Shown: piece after piece, positions 60,688-64,000 of the stretch
Position numbering within the stretch: the stretch's first letter is position 1
How the letters are laid out: each line of letters opens with the position of its first letter
Source of the DNA: Angiostrongylus vasorum
Taxonomy: Eukaryota > Nematoda > Chromadorea > Rhabditida > Metastrongylidae
DNA: 64,000 nucleotides
Assembly: GCA_018806985.1 (NCBI GenBank)
Contig: JADANN010000096.1
Coordinates: 67,001 to 131,000, forward strand
Reading direction: 5' to 3'
Made by a program: the position numbers and the translations under genes
Notes under the pieces: model-generated
The model's database searches: none
Seen by the model: the letters and a program-made list of their open reading frames with translations, nothing else
What the model was told of the DNA's origin: nothing

Positions 60688-61149
60688 CGTGGTAGTATAA
60701 TGGAATGAGTGAGTAAAATCTTATCAGTTCCTATCGTAGAGGCATGTTATACAGTATCCTGGATTCTCAGATCATGATGATTCGTTCCATGGAAAAGGTG
60801 GTATGCGAATGAGGAATCCAAACATTCCCACTACATTTTTGTGACATTCTCACTACCCCTCTGGCACAGATGTTTCTCGTGTTTAAGCCGTCAATGTGGC
60901 TTAAAGAAAAAAAAATGATCGACGACTTTCTTCTTTACATTCTATAAGACCCGTCATCGCATCTGCTGTTCGGATCCATCACTTCTTGCAATCTATTTGC
61001 TTTCCTCACTTTCATCCTCCACAGTGGTCTTCCAACATTTCGTATGTTGTTCCACTTGCTGCCTGAACATTTCTTATTCTTTGCGGATGTCATAGAATGC
61101 TCATTGAGTCAATTCCCCTTACAATCCTATAGAGAGCCGAAATAAGACG
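60688..61149. other. No gene supported
   Basis: Upstream side of the interrupted minus-strand gene. No further exon could be joined. Confidence 0.4.
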
Positions 61150-61258
61150 CACACACATCGACTGAAGGAGAGCGTTGGGACGCAGGAGTCGAACTAGCGC
61201 CTTTTGCTTCCTGATCGACGGCATCACTAGCCACTGCGCTAACCCCTCCATTGGACGT
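61150..61258 (-). repeat. tRNA-like sequence (SINE head)
   Basis: Antisense: GGGGTTAGCGCAGTGGCTAG (A box) and GCTAGTTCGACTCCTGCGTC (B box). The acceptor-stem halves do not pair, so it is not called a tRNA gene. Confidence 0.45.
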
Positions 61259-61517
61259 GTTACTTCACTCAGACCTGTACAGAAACTTATTTACTGTATA
61301 TGACGTGAATAGCGGTGTGGGTGACGAAGCTCTGCGACATAAACTTGATCATTGCTTTGAATCTACCCATTCAAGGCTGATCATCCTTCTGCAACGTAAC
61401 TCTCATTAAGAAACCTTCATGAAAAAAAAGGTTAGCGCGTGATAAATCTCCACACTGCTGAATACAGCACGTCAAAACGTATCGGGCGTTCTCATGCCCG
61501 ATGCTTATTGCTCATAC

Positions 61518-61735
61518 AGGATAAAACGCTTTCGGCGTTCATCAATACCTGAGGGATGCGCCGTACATTCAACTTCACTAAGCATCGTTGGAGGTGATTG
61601 AGTGTATATGTATCGAGGCAGTGCTGCTATCCTTCCAGATAAGTGTGGTACCAATTTGCCCACCCCGGAGGCATGGAAGGCTTGGTGGGACATGGACGCG
61701 GGGATCGATCTCATGTGTATTACAGGGCGCCTTGG
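61518..61735 (-). mobile_element. Family A SINE, outer head lost
   Basis: Antisense copy from TTTCGGCGTTCATCAATACC to the B-box region (GGGGATCGATCTCATGTGTA). It breaks off at a family C repeat unit before box A. Confidence 0.8.
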
Positions 61736-61736
61736 A

Positions 61737-62110
61737 TTGTGGTTGTTTCACACGTAATACCCTGCCATGAAAAAATTATAACACGCAGTTAATAAAAAGT
61801 TAACATTTCGACTACAGCCTCAGTTTAACTGGGTTCGTTGCCGATTTCGGCTCCCTAGATCAATTCCGTTGACGAGTTATTGCTGATGGCTCTGATCGAT
61901 AGAACCAGCTGAGAGACAGGCGAAACGATTGACCCGCATGGTGTGGTGATGAACGCGTTAGACCCTGGAAAGGGTAATACCGCGTTCGTTCCCACAACAG
62001 ACACCTGCGGTCCAGAGTTTTGCAAATATCTCAGCATCATTGTGGTTGTTTCACACGTAATACCCGCCGTGACGAATTATATTAGGAATCAAATAAAAAA
62101 GTTAGCGTTG
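61737..62110 (+). repeat. Family C repeat with ~67-bp direct flanking repeats
   Basis: TTGTGGTTGTTTCACACGTA and AATACCCTGCCATGAAAAAA (61738) recur near 62040 (CACACGTAATACCCGCCGTG), about 300 bp apart. Between them is a complete long-form unit. This looks like a tandem array of just over one unit. Confidence 0.65.
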
Positions 62111-62199
62111 TGGTCACTAAGGTGAATTCATAAAGCGCTTAACTTCTGAGACTCTAAGGATCGAGGAATTATTATCAGTTATCCAAACATCCCGCGGAG

Positions 62200-64000
<1,801 letters not shown>

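Noticed and set aside
61150..61258. A tRNA gene on the minus strand
   Set aside because: A- and B-box-like sequences are present, but the acceptor-stem halves do not pair and no clean anticodon arm forms.

Overview
This is eukaryotic, AT-rich, intron-dense DNA. The three well-supported genes have short introns with TTTCAG-like acceptors, and they sit in a sea of decayed RTE-type non-LTR retrotransposons and tRNA-derived SINEs. That combination fits a nematode, most likely a strongylid (hookworm or Haemonchus-like, clade V). The species cannot be named from the sequence alone, and no prokaryotic or viral features were seen.

Layout. 1-21.9 kb is almost entirely repeat wreckage: RTE pieces near 8.0-9.3, 11.5-13.7 and 16.0-16.7 kb, many SINE copies, and a broken histone H3 tail at 10.53 kb. 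22.3-23.7 kb (+) holds a six-exon mitochondrial fission factor (MFF) homologue. 24.1-44.7 kb (+) holds a complete 39-exon VWA8 gene (von Willebrand A domain-containing 8, a mitochondrial dynein-like AAA+ ATPase). I could join all its exons by hand; every splice phase agrees except where two single extra T bases break the frame in exons 20 and 21. VWA8 intron 15 is 6 kb long and carries two RTE copies in opposite orientations. 45.97-48.49 kb (-) holds a three-exon RYBP/YAF2 homologue, a Polycomb PRC1 subunit, convergent with VWA8. 48.5-56.6 kb is again mostly repeats, with a possible broken membrane-protein gene at 54.8-55.1 kb. 56.7-60.1 kb (-) is an almost full-length RTE element flanked by an imperfect 14-bp target-site duplication. 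It interrupts an unidentified minus-strand coding region whose parts lie at 60.1-60.7 kb and 56.64-56.70 kb. 62.2-64.0 kb (+) is the 5' part of another RTE copy, cut by the window end.

How the genes relate. MFF is a tail-anchored outer-membrane adaptor for the fission GTPase DRP1, and VWA8 starts with a classic mitochondrial presequence. The two lie head to tail with only 360 bp between stop and start, and a splice acceptor lies 11 bp before the VWA8 ATG, so a trans-spliced nematode operon of two mitochondrial genes is plausible. RYBP is nuclear and on the other strand.

Three interspersed repeat families recur. Family A is a ~270-bp tRNA-derived SINE with 18 copies seen. Family B is a ~390-bp element ending in an (AAGT)n-like tail, with 13 copies or fragments. 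Family C is a ~150-300-bp tRNA-like element showing ~300-bp-spaced direct repeats. They supply much of the regulatory-looking sequence around the genes, including the first AATAAA downstream of VWA8 and an inverted SINE pair that brackets its last exon.
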